Source: Lycium barbarum (Eukaryota > Streptophyta > Magnoliopsida > Solanales > Solanaceae). From it: DNA of 64,000 nt. The DNA lies in NCBI RefSeq assembly GCF_019175385.1, contig NC_083345.1:11695205-11759204 (forward strand), written 5' to 3'. This document shows, piece by piece, positions 45,058 through 56,938 of the stretch (its first letter is position 1; the number at the start of each line of letters is the position of its first letter). The translations under genes and the position numbers were made by a program. The notes below the pieces were generated by a model. That model did not search any database and was not told the origin of the DNA. It worked only from the letters and a program-made list of their open reading frames with translations.

Positions 45058-47689
45058 TCACTCATCAGGTGGTGATCCACCAGGAACCAGCTGCATTAGG
45101 GGAAAGGAAAAAAAGGTTTTCACTGGATTGATAGATTTCATGCTCAGATAGGAGGAAAAAAAAAAGAGGAAAAAAAAACAGTAAGGAGAAGGACACAAAT
45201 GAAGAAAGATTTTATTCGGAAAGGCTAGATTATACTCATGATAGCAATATTGTTTCCATTAAGCAATATCTGATCAAGTTTTGTTATCCGCCGGCCTTCA
45301 GAAGTGATCTCACTGCAACATAATAGGAAAGTTGTTGAGCAGAGGATTGATAAAAAGCTCTTCTCAACTATAGCCCAACAAGGAAAAATAAACCTTTCTA
45401 CATCCCAGGGTGGGGGAGAATGTGAACTTTCATATTGCACAGACAGATTGTGTTCCGTTAAAAATTTAGGAGTTACTCAACAACTATGCAGAGCAAAGTA
45501 TCTAACATGGAAATTATTGCTGATAACTTTAACCTGATGGAGCTAAACGACTTAAAGAAAGACCACATTATACACTAACTCATCAATACAGCAGATGAAT
45601 GCAGCCTAAAACCTCCATTTTCAATATCTAATTATATTCTTTTGGAGAAATAATTTGCAATATCTAGCTATATTTTGGTGCTACCTAAAAGAATGTGAGA
45701 ATGAATCTGTCCGCATCAAAAGTTGCAAGACAAACAGCGAAGCTGCAAGGAGTTGTTATGCTCAGGAGCATATTTAGGTGTCAACTTCTGAAATTATTAC
45801 TGTATAATATAATGGTCTCTTTTAGATCTGTAAGACAGAATATGCAAATAACATGTAATTGATCATTAAATTTGCTTCGCCTTCGAAAAGGTACCATCCA
45901 CAGTTCCAAATCATGGGACAGCTCGACAAACAAGGCAGTGGAGTGATAAATAGTTCTTTCACCTATAGCTCATAGCAGAGAATGAGAGTGGAGGCTGGAC
46001 GGGTACCTTTTCAAATGGCATAAAGTATATATACAATCAATATTTAGGAATTAACATTTAGCACAGCTAAAATGGAAAATTATAAGAGTAATTGCTTGAG
46101 CTAAACTAAAGCAGCCTAAAACCTCTAATTTCAATAACTAACTATGCTCTCTAAAAGACGAGAATAAATCTGTGCAGAGATCAATGAAAGAATCTGTGCA
46201 GAACTTAGTAGTTACTACCAAACAAAAATTTCAAACAAGCGGATGTGAAGAGTAGATGGTAAAGATTGGACCCAAGTCCCAAGTAGGAGAAGCTGCATTT
46301 TTTGGTGTACCAGAACTTCATATAGATAACAGGTGCATAGAAGAAAACCCAACTCTTTATTCAACTTTAAGGAGCCAAAGAATTAGAGCGGCTTACAAAA
46401 AAAGCACTTAGTTCAAATAAACCAATTATAGATCTGTTAAGAAAACAAATTTAGCTCGAATCAACTAGCTTGCATAAATGAAGATGAGTGAGTTTACATC
46501 AGACTATTGCAAGCATTGATATAAAAAACCAACTTATGTACACTTGAGTTCTACAGCCAGAAGAAGATGCTTAAAAGTAATGAAACTAAAGTCAGAATAC
46601 CAATAGGTGATTTACTTGCAGAAATATACAAAATTGACCATAAGCATAAATTTACTACATTAACATTTAATATGATGGTGCCCAATTCCCAGCTCAATGA
46701 TAATAAAATCCAACGGTTCTCGGTTGGTATGATATACTAGGATAAAAGCATCCAAAAACACAGAGCATTACTTAACTCAATAGAAGGACATGGATTTAAG
46801 ATCAATATTAAAAATTTCCCAACTCCACATTACAAACTGGTATATTCGGTCGAACTTCACCAAAAATTGACAACTTTCTTCTTGAATTTTTGTTTAACTA
46901 CATAGGATGCTAAACCTCAATTCTCTTATTAGTACACACAGATTGCAACCCTAAACTCGGCAAATTTGAATGGGCGCCTAAGACTATACAAAAACTGGTG
47001 TACTTAACCAATCTCTGCTCCAATGCACACAATTGAAAACAAGCTAAAATCCTATAGCATTCTAAAACCTTAAAGTTAATATCTTTGACAAAACAATGGC
47101 AAAATTATACCATCCTATAACCCTAAAGTTACAACTAACAAAACAATGGCAAAATTATAGCATTCTAAAATCCTAAAGTTACAACCTTTGACAAAACAAT
47201 GTCAAAATTATAGCATTCCAAAACCCCAAAAGTCAAAATCTTTAACAAAACATTGGCAACACTATAGCATTCTAAAACCTTAAAGTTACAATCTTTGACA
47301 AAACAATGGCAAAATCATGAACAAAAAGAAGTGCCACCCACACACACCAGTAAAAGTAAAAAAAGAAAGAAACAAAGAGACCTACTATTCAGTAACATCT
47401 TCAAGAACCATGTTAAGTTAACATAAACATCAAATCCTCTTAAGTGTACCAACAAGTTCCTTATCACCTTTCATTATTACCCATATCTTTGAACCAATGC
47501 AACGATCAATCAACTCTGCAAAATTAAATCCATAAACTCAAAACCCAATCTCAAAAAAACTATCAAGAAACACAAACATTACAACCAATACTAAAAATCA
47601 AGAGAATAAAAGGGTCAAAGTTGTAGTTGATAAAGTTAGTTAAAGAAAGTATCAGATGGAAGAAGCTGAGAAGGATTATTTGAAGACAT
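45058..47689 (-). pseudogene. LSM5: LSM5 pseudogene copy 2 (all four exons, broken)
   Basis: Exon 1 (47653-47689) starts MSSNNPSQLLPS. Exon 2 (47386-47515) reads [20 protein letters not shown], then an extra A after GGTACACTTA shifts the frame into a stop, and a further 5-bp gain (TTAAC) follows. Exon 3 (45240-45312) reads EITSEGRRITKLDQILLNGN and exon 4 (45058-45090) reads LVPGGSPPDE. The donors after exon 1 (TCTG|ATACTT) and exon 3 (ATC|ATGAGT) are AT instead of GT. Copy 1 keeps GTGAGT at the second. Known: LSM5 is an essential ~90-residue Sm-fold subunit in U6 snRNP and mRNA decay. This copy cannot encode it; a working gene must be elsewhere. Confidence 0.88.
47055..47316. repeat. 53-bp minisatellite in LSM5 copy 2 intron 2
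   Basis: Five units beginning TAGCATTCTAAAACC-like at 47055, 47108, 47158, 47211 and 47264, each including CAAAACAATGGCAAAAT. Copy 1 has only two (28291, 28344) before similarity ends. Confidence 0.85.
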
Positions 47690-48184
47690 TAGTTAAAGAT
47701 TGAGATTTCACAAAGGTTTTATGTTTTGCTTACAAAATTGTAATGGTGGTAACCTGAAAAAGCATAAATAATTGACTGTAGGGGCTAAACTTGTGTTAGG
47801 GCGCTTTGTTGTGGGTTGAAATTGATATTTTATATACTTTTCTGTTTTTTATTTGTGAGCGAGATGAGCCTTTTGGGCCTGGATTTTATCAATGGCCAAA
47901 ATATCGGACTGTTAACAATGGGCTAGGGATATACGACGAAATAAATTGGGGTCATTTGCACTTTGGGTCCTGTTTTGTGCTGGTCCTTAATTTTTGGCCT
48001 TCAAATGGACCGGTCTTTAATTTTTGGGAAAATGACACAAATGGCTGCTGGGCCATAAATAATCTCATGCGCTGGCCCATTTATTCTCAAACTCAAAAAT
48101 TAGCCCATAAACTATTCCCATCTGGCAAGCCGGACCACTAAAGGCTGGGTGGTCCAACAGCCCCATCGTTTTTTTTTTTTTTTA

Positions 48185-48895
48185 AAAAAAAGTCAGACTT
48201 TTTGTGGCAGACTTTTAAGGCTGTTATAGAAAAATCAGGCTTTCTAGTGGCAATTTAAAAAGTCGCTACTAAAGGTTAAATATTCCAAAACATGTATAAT
48301 ATGTGTATATTTAATAAGAAATATCCCAAAAAACTATGAGGCGATTTTTGTATATAATATGTATCATTTGTGTATAAAAATATGTATCACTACCTATCTA
48401 TAATGTATAGAAACTGTATAAAATATGAATCACTAAGGTATGTATCATTTTTGTATATAATATGTATCATTTGTGTATATAATGTGTATGATAGAATAGA
48501 AAATTGTATCATTTTTGTATATAATATGTATCATTTTTGTATAGAAAGTGTATATATAATTCCAGCATGTGTATATAAACTATATCAGTCTTGTATAGAA
48601 AGTGCATCATACGTATAAAAAATGTATCACAGAAACCGTATCATTGTGGTATATAATATGTATCTCTATTGTATATGTTAAAAATAAATATCATATCATT
48701 ATTGTATAATATGTGTATAATAAATGTATAATTAACATATAATTTATGTATAATAAATGTAAGATTAATTTCAGCATATGTATATACAATGTATAATTCT
48801 TTTATATAAAGTATATATATAATTCCAACATATGTATATATGTTGTAGCAGCCCTTTAGTGGCGACTTAAGTCGCCACAAAAAGTTTTTTTTTTT
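48185..48895. mobile_element. nested MITE-like unit with AT minisatellite core
   Basis: The ends form an inverted repeat: AAAGTCAGACTTTTTGTGGC plus AAAAAGTCGCTACTAAAGG on the left, against CCCTTTAGTGGCGACTT plus GTCGCCACAAAAAGTTTTT on the right. Between them (48290-48840) runs degenerate tandem sequence around GTATCATTTTTGTATATAAT. No coding potential beyond repeat-driven frames. Confidence 0.6.
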
Positions 48896-49225
48896 TAAGC
48901 GCCTGGGCTGTTGGGCCGGTCAGCCTTGGCATTATTTTGGGCCGACCGGCCATTTTTTGGCATTATTTTGGGCCGAACGAACACCTAATGGAATTAAGCC
49001 CAAACAGTGGTTAAATGTGGGATTAGTTTGGCTGAGTGGACACACAGTGTCCTTTTCTCTTAATTTTTTTCCCTTCAAAATCGAACTTATGCCTAGAGGG
49101 ACATAAGTTATGCATCATAATATCCACAAATTATGCTAGTGTCCTTAGAGAACTTATGCCAGTCTAGGCAGAAGTTGGATTTTGAAGGACAAAAATTAAA
49201 AACCAGCCCAGTTGAAGGGAAAAAA

Positions 49226-49331
49226 TTAAAGACCGGTCCATTTGAAGGGAAAACCGTGCAATTACTTCAAGAAATTGCACGGTTTGTCATTCAAAAGGGT
49301 TCTCTTCCCTTCAGATGGGATGGTCTTTAAT
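49226..49331. repeat. nested hairpin
   Basis: An outer arm, TTAAAGACCGGTCCATTTGA, pairs with TCAGATGGGATGGTCTTTAA. An inner arm, ACCGTGCAATT, pairs with AATTGCACGGT across an 8-9-base loop (ACTTCAAGA). It lies inside the 47.9-49.5 kb element. Confidence 0.75.
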
Positions 49332-52300
49332 TTATGTGCTTTAGAATCGAACTTATGCCTAGTGGAGCATAAGTTATTTAAGGGTATAAGCATAACTTAT
49401 GAAACATTATAATGCGAAATATAAATTTATGTCCCGTGAAAAAATTGTTTGCATTGAAGGGCAAAAATTGAAGACCAACACAAAATAGGGATAAAAGTGC
49501 AAATGATCCCTAGGATACTCCTTTTATTTGGTATCGGAGCTTGGCCCATTTCCTTTCAGATTTTTCTTTTAAAATCCAGGAAGTGGATATTGGACCATTG
49601 GCATATCTAGCATTCGGGCTTCGCCAACAAAACTATCCTGGTCAGTATAAAAATTAGCTCGGATGGTCAGTTTTCAGACCGTTTGTTAATATTTAGCCAC
49701 ATTTTGAAAAACTAATATAAACTATAAAGTAAATACACCAAAGACAAGTATATAGAGAAAGACTTTCTATTTATAAGAAAAAAGGGACTTAGTGGCCAAG
49801 TAACCAAGGAAAGTAGCTTGGTGGCCAAGCTAACTTAATGACCACGAAAACTTCCTTGCTCTCCAAGTTATTAATTGACATACATAAATATTTACAACAC
49901 TCCCCCTTGGATGTCTATTCATTAAATTATGTGCCTCGTTAAAATCTTATTAGGAAAAAACCTGTGGGGAAAAGTCCCAATGCAGGAAAAAGAGTACACA
50001 TATCTCGTTATACTCTTTGAGAGCTGCCCCATTAAAAACCTTACTAGGAAACCCAAACGGAACAAAACTTGGTTAAGAGAAAAAGAGTACAGCGCGTATT
50101 TAACTCCCCCTGATTAAAACATAACATAATTCTTGAAGATGATGTAGTTCGATCTTGTATTCCAACTTATCATATCTTGAGGTTGGCAGAGCATTTGTGA
50201 TCAGATCTGTCAAATGGTCATTTGACAAATTGGTTGATCATTTGCATTTTCATTCCTTAGATAGAGTTACATCATCACAATATAATATTGCTGGAATCAC
50301 GTCAAGTACATTCTTGACTTGCTTCATAATCTATCTGATATTATCATTCTATGATTTGACTGTCATGTAAATAACATGGTATGACAGTAATCCTTCATGG
50401 AAAGAGATAACATATCTGGATCGAACTCTTATGTTGATTGGATGAACGCCCTGTATATCCAAAACACCGGACAATATTTGTTAGGATAAACACATTCATG
50501 TCGGTTTTCATTTGCAGTATGCAATTGATCTTCAATATCTCCATATAGGAGTAAACTATATCATGCTCGTAGTTATAGCAAGATATATAAATGCATAAAG
50601 ATATAGTACTTTGCATCAATTGCATAAAGATATGGTACTTCAGGACCAATTCAATTGTCTCATTTCAATTTCTTTCAGCTGATAATGTACTGCTTTCGGA
50701 AACTCTCCAAGAGCTCCAATAATATTCAAGTCGTCAATTTGCATAATGATATGTAAGGTTCTGATTATCATAAAGAGACAGGGTAGACAGGGTCATCTTT
50801 GTACCCTTCGTCAATGAATATTCATTAAGGCGATCAAATCACATTCACCTTACTTGATTTAATCCATATCAGGATTATGAACAAGTTTCCCAAGAACTTG
50901 TATATGCTTCAGGCATTCTGAATCTTTCAGAATTTTTCATATAAATTTTGTCAAGAAAGACATATAGACTGCGACAACTTCCGTTTAGCATTTAAATGAC
51001 GTGACATCTTCTGATGTCTGGACTGCAGGTCTAATAAACTTTACGCTTACCAAGATATATCATCCCACTTGATAATTATTTATAAGTCAACATGTTTTAA
51101 AAGATGTAGATATCAGATACTTACAACCTTATATAATATTGCACGTCATATTGTATCAAAGATATCGTCGACGAGATATCAATTTGTATCGGTTCGCAAT
51201 TCGACATAACTTACTGAGATCTCATCACTTCATCATTTTCAGGTTCCTGAACATCCCATAAGGTTTCATAAAGTGTTATGCTATAGGCTCTTCAAGAGAA
51301 CATTGCCTCCTTATTATGATCATTTTGATCATTTGCTCCTCCCTTTTTCAAGGATTATTACATTTGGAGCCGATTGATATACCATGCACCATGCATGCTG
51401 TAGACTCTATCCTCCAGGGACATTAAGAGTATTTTGCAGATGAAATATGAAATAGTTGGGTCAACAAACGCTTCCAGCATTTGACTTGAATTATTTGAGG
51501 ATCAACTGATGATAATTCGCAACATATTTCTTAGCTGCATAGTCTCTCCTCCTTATGTTAGAAAAACTAACACACATCCCTATTTTCTTTGGGAAATCCA
51601 TCTGTGTGCATCTTGGTATATCCATTTATCATATACCGTACATCCAAAGCTAGAAGATGAAAATATCTAGATCCTGACCCTGAATCAATTATGAGGGGAG
51701 AATTTATCATAATTGATTGGTCTGAAGCATACAAGTGTCATTGTATGCAATATATCATATCTCAGACCAACATCTGAAGCTCTGTTATCATAAGCAATGG
51801 TTTAGCTATATTATGGAGGCATCCAATGTCGAACTAGCTTAAATATAAACCAGCATTATCAAGATGAATTGTCTTGATTACATATTCTGAAAATTATGCT
51901 TCCAACTCAAGTATTTTGAGCAAGCAACTTCGTAAATGTTAAACTGTCAGTTGATAATAAACGTGTATGTGACCGTCTCATAAATGTATCTATTCAAGAC
52001 ATCACATCCCAGGTGAAGGGTCCCACATTCACCTTTTATATTTTCCAGAATTTAGGGGATTCAATCCCAACATTAGCTGGTGTAATCAACTTATCATGAG
52101 AACAAGCAATACAAATAAATTCTTGAAGAATTTTCTAGTTCTTCAATATATTTTGAATACTCAATTAGCACATCAGATTTGAATCAGGATAATCTTATCA
52201 ACTAATAAAATTATCTGTACCCGTAAACTTCAAGTTTACCATGACGAATGCTATTTATTTTAATAAACTTCTGGTTTACTATTACATGAGATTGCATATC

Positions 52301-53245
52301 AATAAGCTTCTGATTTATCATGGTTTGTGATCTAATCATGCTCGGGTAGCGTTTCACATACGTATTTCTTATCTAATCATGCTCGGGTAACGTTTCACAC
52401 ACCTATTTCTTACACGCAGTAATTTGAAGATATTATATCTTCCAATCATTTGCAGTCTCAATATGATACTATAATTTTTATTCCGATCGTAACCATTATG
52501 ATCTAGGGCAAACGGTGCTATCGTACATAACCTCTTCGAAATACTTCAATTTATTTACCATAATCATATATTATTTGGATACCGTTTTTGTCATAATACT
52601 TGTAGATAAAAAATTACTCTTCTAGAGCCCTTGACCATTAGTTACTACCAAATATTTGTTAGATACTTTTGGTATCACAAAAGAAAATTTGATTAGACAC
52701 TGCTGGTGTCATGAAAGAAAGCAGTAATCAAATGGAAATTTAAAGACAAATTTAAACTATAAATTACAAAAACCAAATGTAAGCTCTAAACTTCAGTATT
52801 TCTAATATCTCCTTCAAGGAGATTAGTTGTTAACATCTGAATATTTTGTATCAAGCGGCAACCTCATAGTAATCACATCCTTCAAGAAGGGATACATTAA
52901 TGTTTATTTCCTTCGAGGAAATCAACAATAACTAACCATAATAAATCAATGTGGTTATAGTAGAAACCATTTTACTCTGCTTCCTTTTTCTTTAAAATGA
53001 CCCCTATAAACGTACGACAGGTACGTGTTGCAATGTCTTAATTTCATACCTCAAAATTAACATGTATAATCCTTGTATTTTATCTCGACTGGAGATAGGT
53101 TGTGATATTTCTTCGTTCACTTCAGGGAATGAAACTTGTTTATTCAAATGTGCTTGAAATACGACGTTCAGCAATAGTTCGTTATTTTTCTCAAGCACAA
53201 GAGGACATTGCTTCTGATAATGTCTCAGATATGCTGCTAATTCTT

Positions 53246-53580
53246 TCTACTTCAGGAGTAAATTTTTAGAGTTTCACAACTTCAGGAGTAAAGTTTAAAG
53301 TTTTACTACTTCGGGAGTAAAGTTTAAAATTTTACTACTTCGGGAGTAACTTTTAAAGTTTTACTACTTCGGGAGTAAAGTTTAAAGATCTACTACTTCG
53401 AGAGAAAATTTAAAGGTTTACTACTTCGAAGTACATTTCAAGGTCTTACTACTTCAGGAGTAAATTTCAAAGTTTTACTACTTCGGGAGTAGAATTCAAA
53501 GTTCTACTATTTTGGGAGTAGGGTCCAGAGTTTTGCTACTTCGGGAGCAAATTTTCGAGTTTACTACTTCGGAAGTAAAA
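53246..53580. repeat. 29-bp minisatellite, about 11-12 units
   Basis: Unit TACTACTTCGGGAGTAAAGT plus TTAAAGTTT, with the core ACTACTTCGGGAGTA best kept. The period is not a multiple of three, so it is not a coding repeat. It lies in the 5' part (leader or gag side) of the minus-strand Copia. Confidence 0.9.
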
Positions 53581-54368
53581 CATAGAGTATTCAAAATATT
53601 TCTTCTCAATTATTACCTCTTCTGGAGATGAGTCGTGATATTTTTACAATCAAATGCACATTTATATTTATAGGCTTTACTACATACTATCACATTCACT
53701 TTAAGGAATTGATCTGTATTTATATCATTTATCAAAAATTCTCATTCTTCAAGAATGAGACATATCTAGACGTGCCTTAATCATATCAAAAAATAATGGC
53801 TTAGAATCTCTTTTAAAATATGAGAAAATCGAAGATATGATGTAGAGAATTTTTCTCTCACATATATTCAATTATAATCACAACAAGCCTAAAAATAGCA
53901 TCACTTCCGGTGGCCATAAACTTAACAAGGTAATGCTAAATAGATAACAAAAATTACCTTTCGAAGTGACGAATTCTGCTGATACTCCAAGGCAATCAAA
54001 GAACCATAAAATTAATATCCAATAACTATGGAAATTATGGCAACAAATTTTCAAGGAACATCAAACGAGGAGTAATATCCAAGGATTCTATGTCTGTAGC
54101 TTAATATTTCCAAGGTATCAAATTTTTTCTTTCAATTCAACTGTGATCTATTATTAACATCACTAGAATTAACAAATTAGTAATACAACGATTATCACTG
54201 CCAACTAATGGGTGATGATATATATCCCGCCTGTTTTGATATATCATTCATCATTCAGCTTAAAGAAACGGATTCAAATTCGACCATAATTACTTACTTG
54301 GAGATTGGTTTGAGAATGGTACTCTCACCGTTCTACGAATCTTTGAACCAATTCGCTTTGATCGTTTC

Positions 54369-55008
54369 TGATAGACCTGTGGGGCATTTTAATGTTAAAT
54401 ATATTATATTAAATTGTTAAGTTCATTGCATAAGTGTCCATAAAGTTGCAGCATTACCATTCACGTTCTAGGCCACTAAAAAGGATGAATCTTGGTCTTT
54501 ATTTTTTTTGTAACCTCCTCTCGTAACTCACCCACATTCATCCTCTTTATGTGTGTAACTTATGTAACCTCTAAATAATAATTCTTCCATTTATCTACCT
54601 ACTTTACTACCCTATCCATATCAAATTAATTCAAGGATGATTTTCCTAGCTATAAATAGTTAGTCATCCTTAACTTGTGGGGTGTAGAGAAAAATATATA
54701 TATTTTGGAGAGTTCTTGAAAAGTGAGGAAAAAAAAAGAGTTTATTAGTTGAAGAAAGGTGTTCTTCTTTTTGGTGGAGCTTTGGACTCAACATCTTGTC
54801 CAGAGTTTGTTGAGTTATACGACGTGATCGGGCTGTTGTATCCTGGAGGGGACAAGTCAGAAAGATTACTGTTGGACCGATAGATTTGCTGCAGTGGGCT
54901 TGAATCTCCTTAAAGAGAGCGAGTTATCCGCGCCTCAGCCGAAGATATTTTTATTTCTTCATTTTATTTTTCAATTGTAATTGTAATTTCATTATATTAT
55001 CACCAACA
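54369..55008 (+). repeat. 5' LTR of the nested Copia
   Basis: 640 bp. A TATA box, TATAAATA, lies at 54651-54658. The segment 54900-54914 (TTGAATCTCCTTAAA) is perfectly complementary to the sequence just after the LTR. Confidence 0.95.
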
Positions 55009-55010
55009 AT

Positions 55011-55025
55011 TTTAAGGAGATTCAA
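55011..55025 (+). other. putative self-complementary primer-binding site
   Basis: TTTAAGGAGATTCAA starts three bases after the LTR end and stops directly before the gag ATG at 55026. It does not match the initiator-Met PBS. It is the exact reverse complement of 54900-54914 in the LTR (repeated at 61995-62009 in the 3' LTR). Position fits a PBS; self-priming is inferred. Confidence 0.55.
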
Positions 55026-56938
55026 ATGGCTACAATTGAAAAATCCGCGGATGTCAAAGTGCGAGATCTAAACAAGCCATTTCGGTTCAACGGTACTCAT
55101 TTTAAGAGATGGAAGAGTAAAGTACTTTTCTACTTAAGTCTTCTCAATGTTTCTTATGTGTTATCTGAGAAGAATCCAAAACAAAGTAGATAACTCTTCC
55201 ATGAATGATGAAGAACTTATTTCTCTTCAAGAAAAAATTGAAAAGTATGATGACGATTCATACAAGTGTCGGTATTATTTACTTAATTGTCTATCAGATA
55301 ATTCTTATGATTATTATGATAGAACTTACTCTACTGCAAAGAAAATTTGGAAAGCGTTGCAGAGTAAATATGATACCGAGAAGGATGGAGCGAAAAAATA
55401 TGCTGCTAGTAGATTTTTTCATTTCCAAATGGTGGACAACAAATCAGTGGTAGACCAAGCTCAAGATTTTATAATGATCGTTGGAGAGCTCAAGTCCGAG
55501 GAGATAAAAATTGGAGATAACCTTATTGTTTGTGGCATAATAAATAAACTTCCACCTTCATGGAAGGAATTCCAAAAAACTCTGTGCCACAAACAAAAGG
55601 AAACTTCTCTTGAGACGTTGATTATGCGAATCCGCATGGAAGAAGAGGCAAGGGGCCAAGATGCACTTTTGCAAACGGAAGAGAACAACTTACAACCCGT
55701 CACAAATAAGGTAAATTTGGTTAATTCAAATAATGGTGCCCCTAATGCTAACAAAAATACCTCTATGAAGCCTAAGAAGAAAATATTCAAGAAAAATAAT
55801 GGTAGACCTCCCAAGAAAAATAATGGTTGTAATAACCAAGCACAAAATCAACAAGCACAAAATGTAGGACCATGCTTTGTTTGTGGCAAGAGTGGGCATA
55901 TTGCTCGATTTGCAAGTTTCGAAAACGTAGTCTTACACCTCAGGCGAACGTTACCGAAGAGCCACTTGTGGCGGTGATAACAGACATAAAATATGATTGA
56001 AAATGTTGATGGATGGTGGGATGATTCTGGTGCAAACCGTCATGTCTGCTATGACAAAGATTAGTTCAAAGTGTATACTTCATTTGAGGAGCCCAAAACC
56101 ATCATGCTTGGTGATTCTCACACTACTCAAGTGCTTGGAAAGGGAGATGTCGAGTTGAGCTTTACCTCAGGAAGGGTGTTAACTTTAAAAAATGTACTTT
56201 TTACTCCTTCCATGAGAAAAAATTTGATGTCTAGTTTTCTTCTTAAGAAAGCAGGCTTCAAATAAATTTTGAGTCTGATCAATATGTAATAATGAAAAAA
56301 TGTATTTTTGTGGGAAAGGGTATGCTTGTGATGGGATGTTCAAGTTGAATTTTGAGATGAATAAAGTTACTAGTTCTGTTTACATGCTTTCTTCTACTAA
56401 TTTTTGGCATGCTCGTTTGTATCATATTAATAATCGTTAAGTGAGAATCATGAGTAGTTTAGGATTAGTCCCAATGATTAAAAAGGATTTTGAAAAATGT
56501 GAAGCTTGTAGTAAAGCCAAAATCACAAAAAGGCCTCATTTTCAAGTTGAAAGAAAAACTAAATTGTTAGAGTTAATTCATACTGATATTTGTGAACTTG
56601 AAGGAATTTTAACTCGTGGAGGAAATAGATATTTTATCACTTTTATCGATGATTTTTCTAAGTATACATATGTTTTCTTGATGAAAAATAAAAGTGATGC
56701 TTTTGAAAATTATAAAATTTATCTCCATGAAGTTGAAAATCATTTTGGTAGAAAAATAAAAAGAATTAGAAGTGATAGAGGCCGAGAATATGAGTCTAAT
56801 GAGGTTAATCCTTTTGTTAGATCATTAGGAATAATTCATGAAACTACTCCACCTTATTCTCCTGCGTCTAATGGTGTAGCAGAGAGAAAAAATAGAACTT
56901 TAGTTGAGTTGACAAAGTCATGCTTATTGAGTCTAGTG

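Larger units (their letters stand above)
47948..49511. mobile_element. element with about 60-bp imperfect terminal inverted repeats
   Basis: The left end GGGGTCATTTGCACTTTGGG and the right end read inverted, AGGGATCATTTGCACTTTTA, stay similar through CCTATTTTGTGTTGGTCTTC and AATTTTTGCCCTTCAA. I found no convincing target duplication. MULE-like is my best guess. Internally there are repeats of AATTAAAGACCGGTCCATTT, a nested element and a hairpin. Confidence 0.6.

Noticed and set aside
53246..53580. CRISPR-like array
   Set aside because: Units are contiguous with no spacers, in a plant retrotransposon; a minisatellite.
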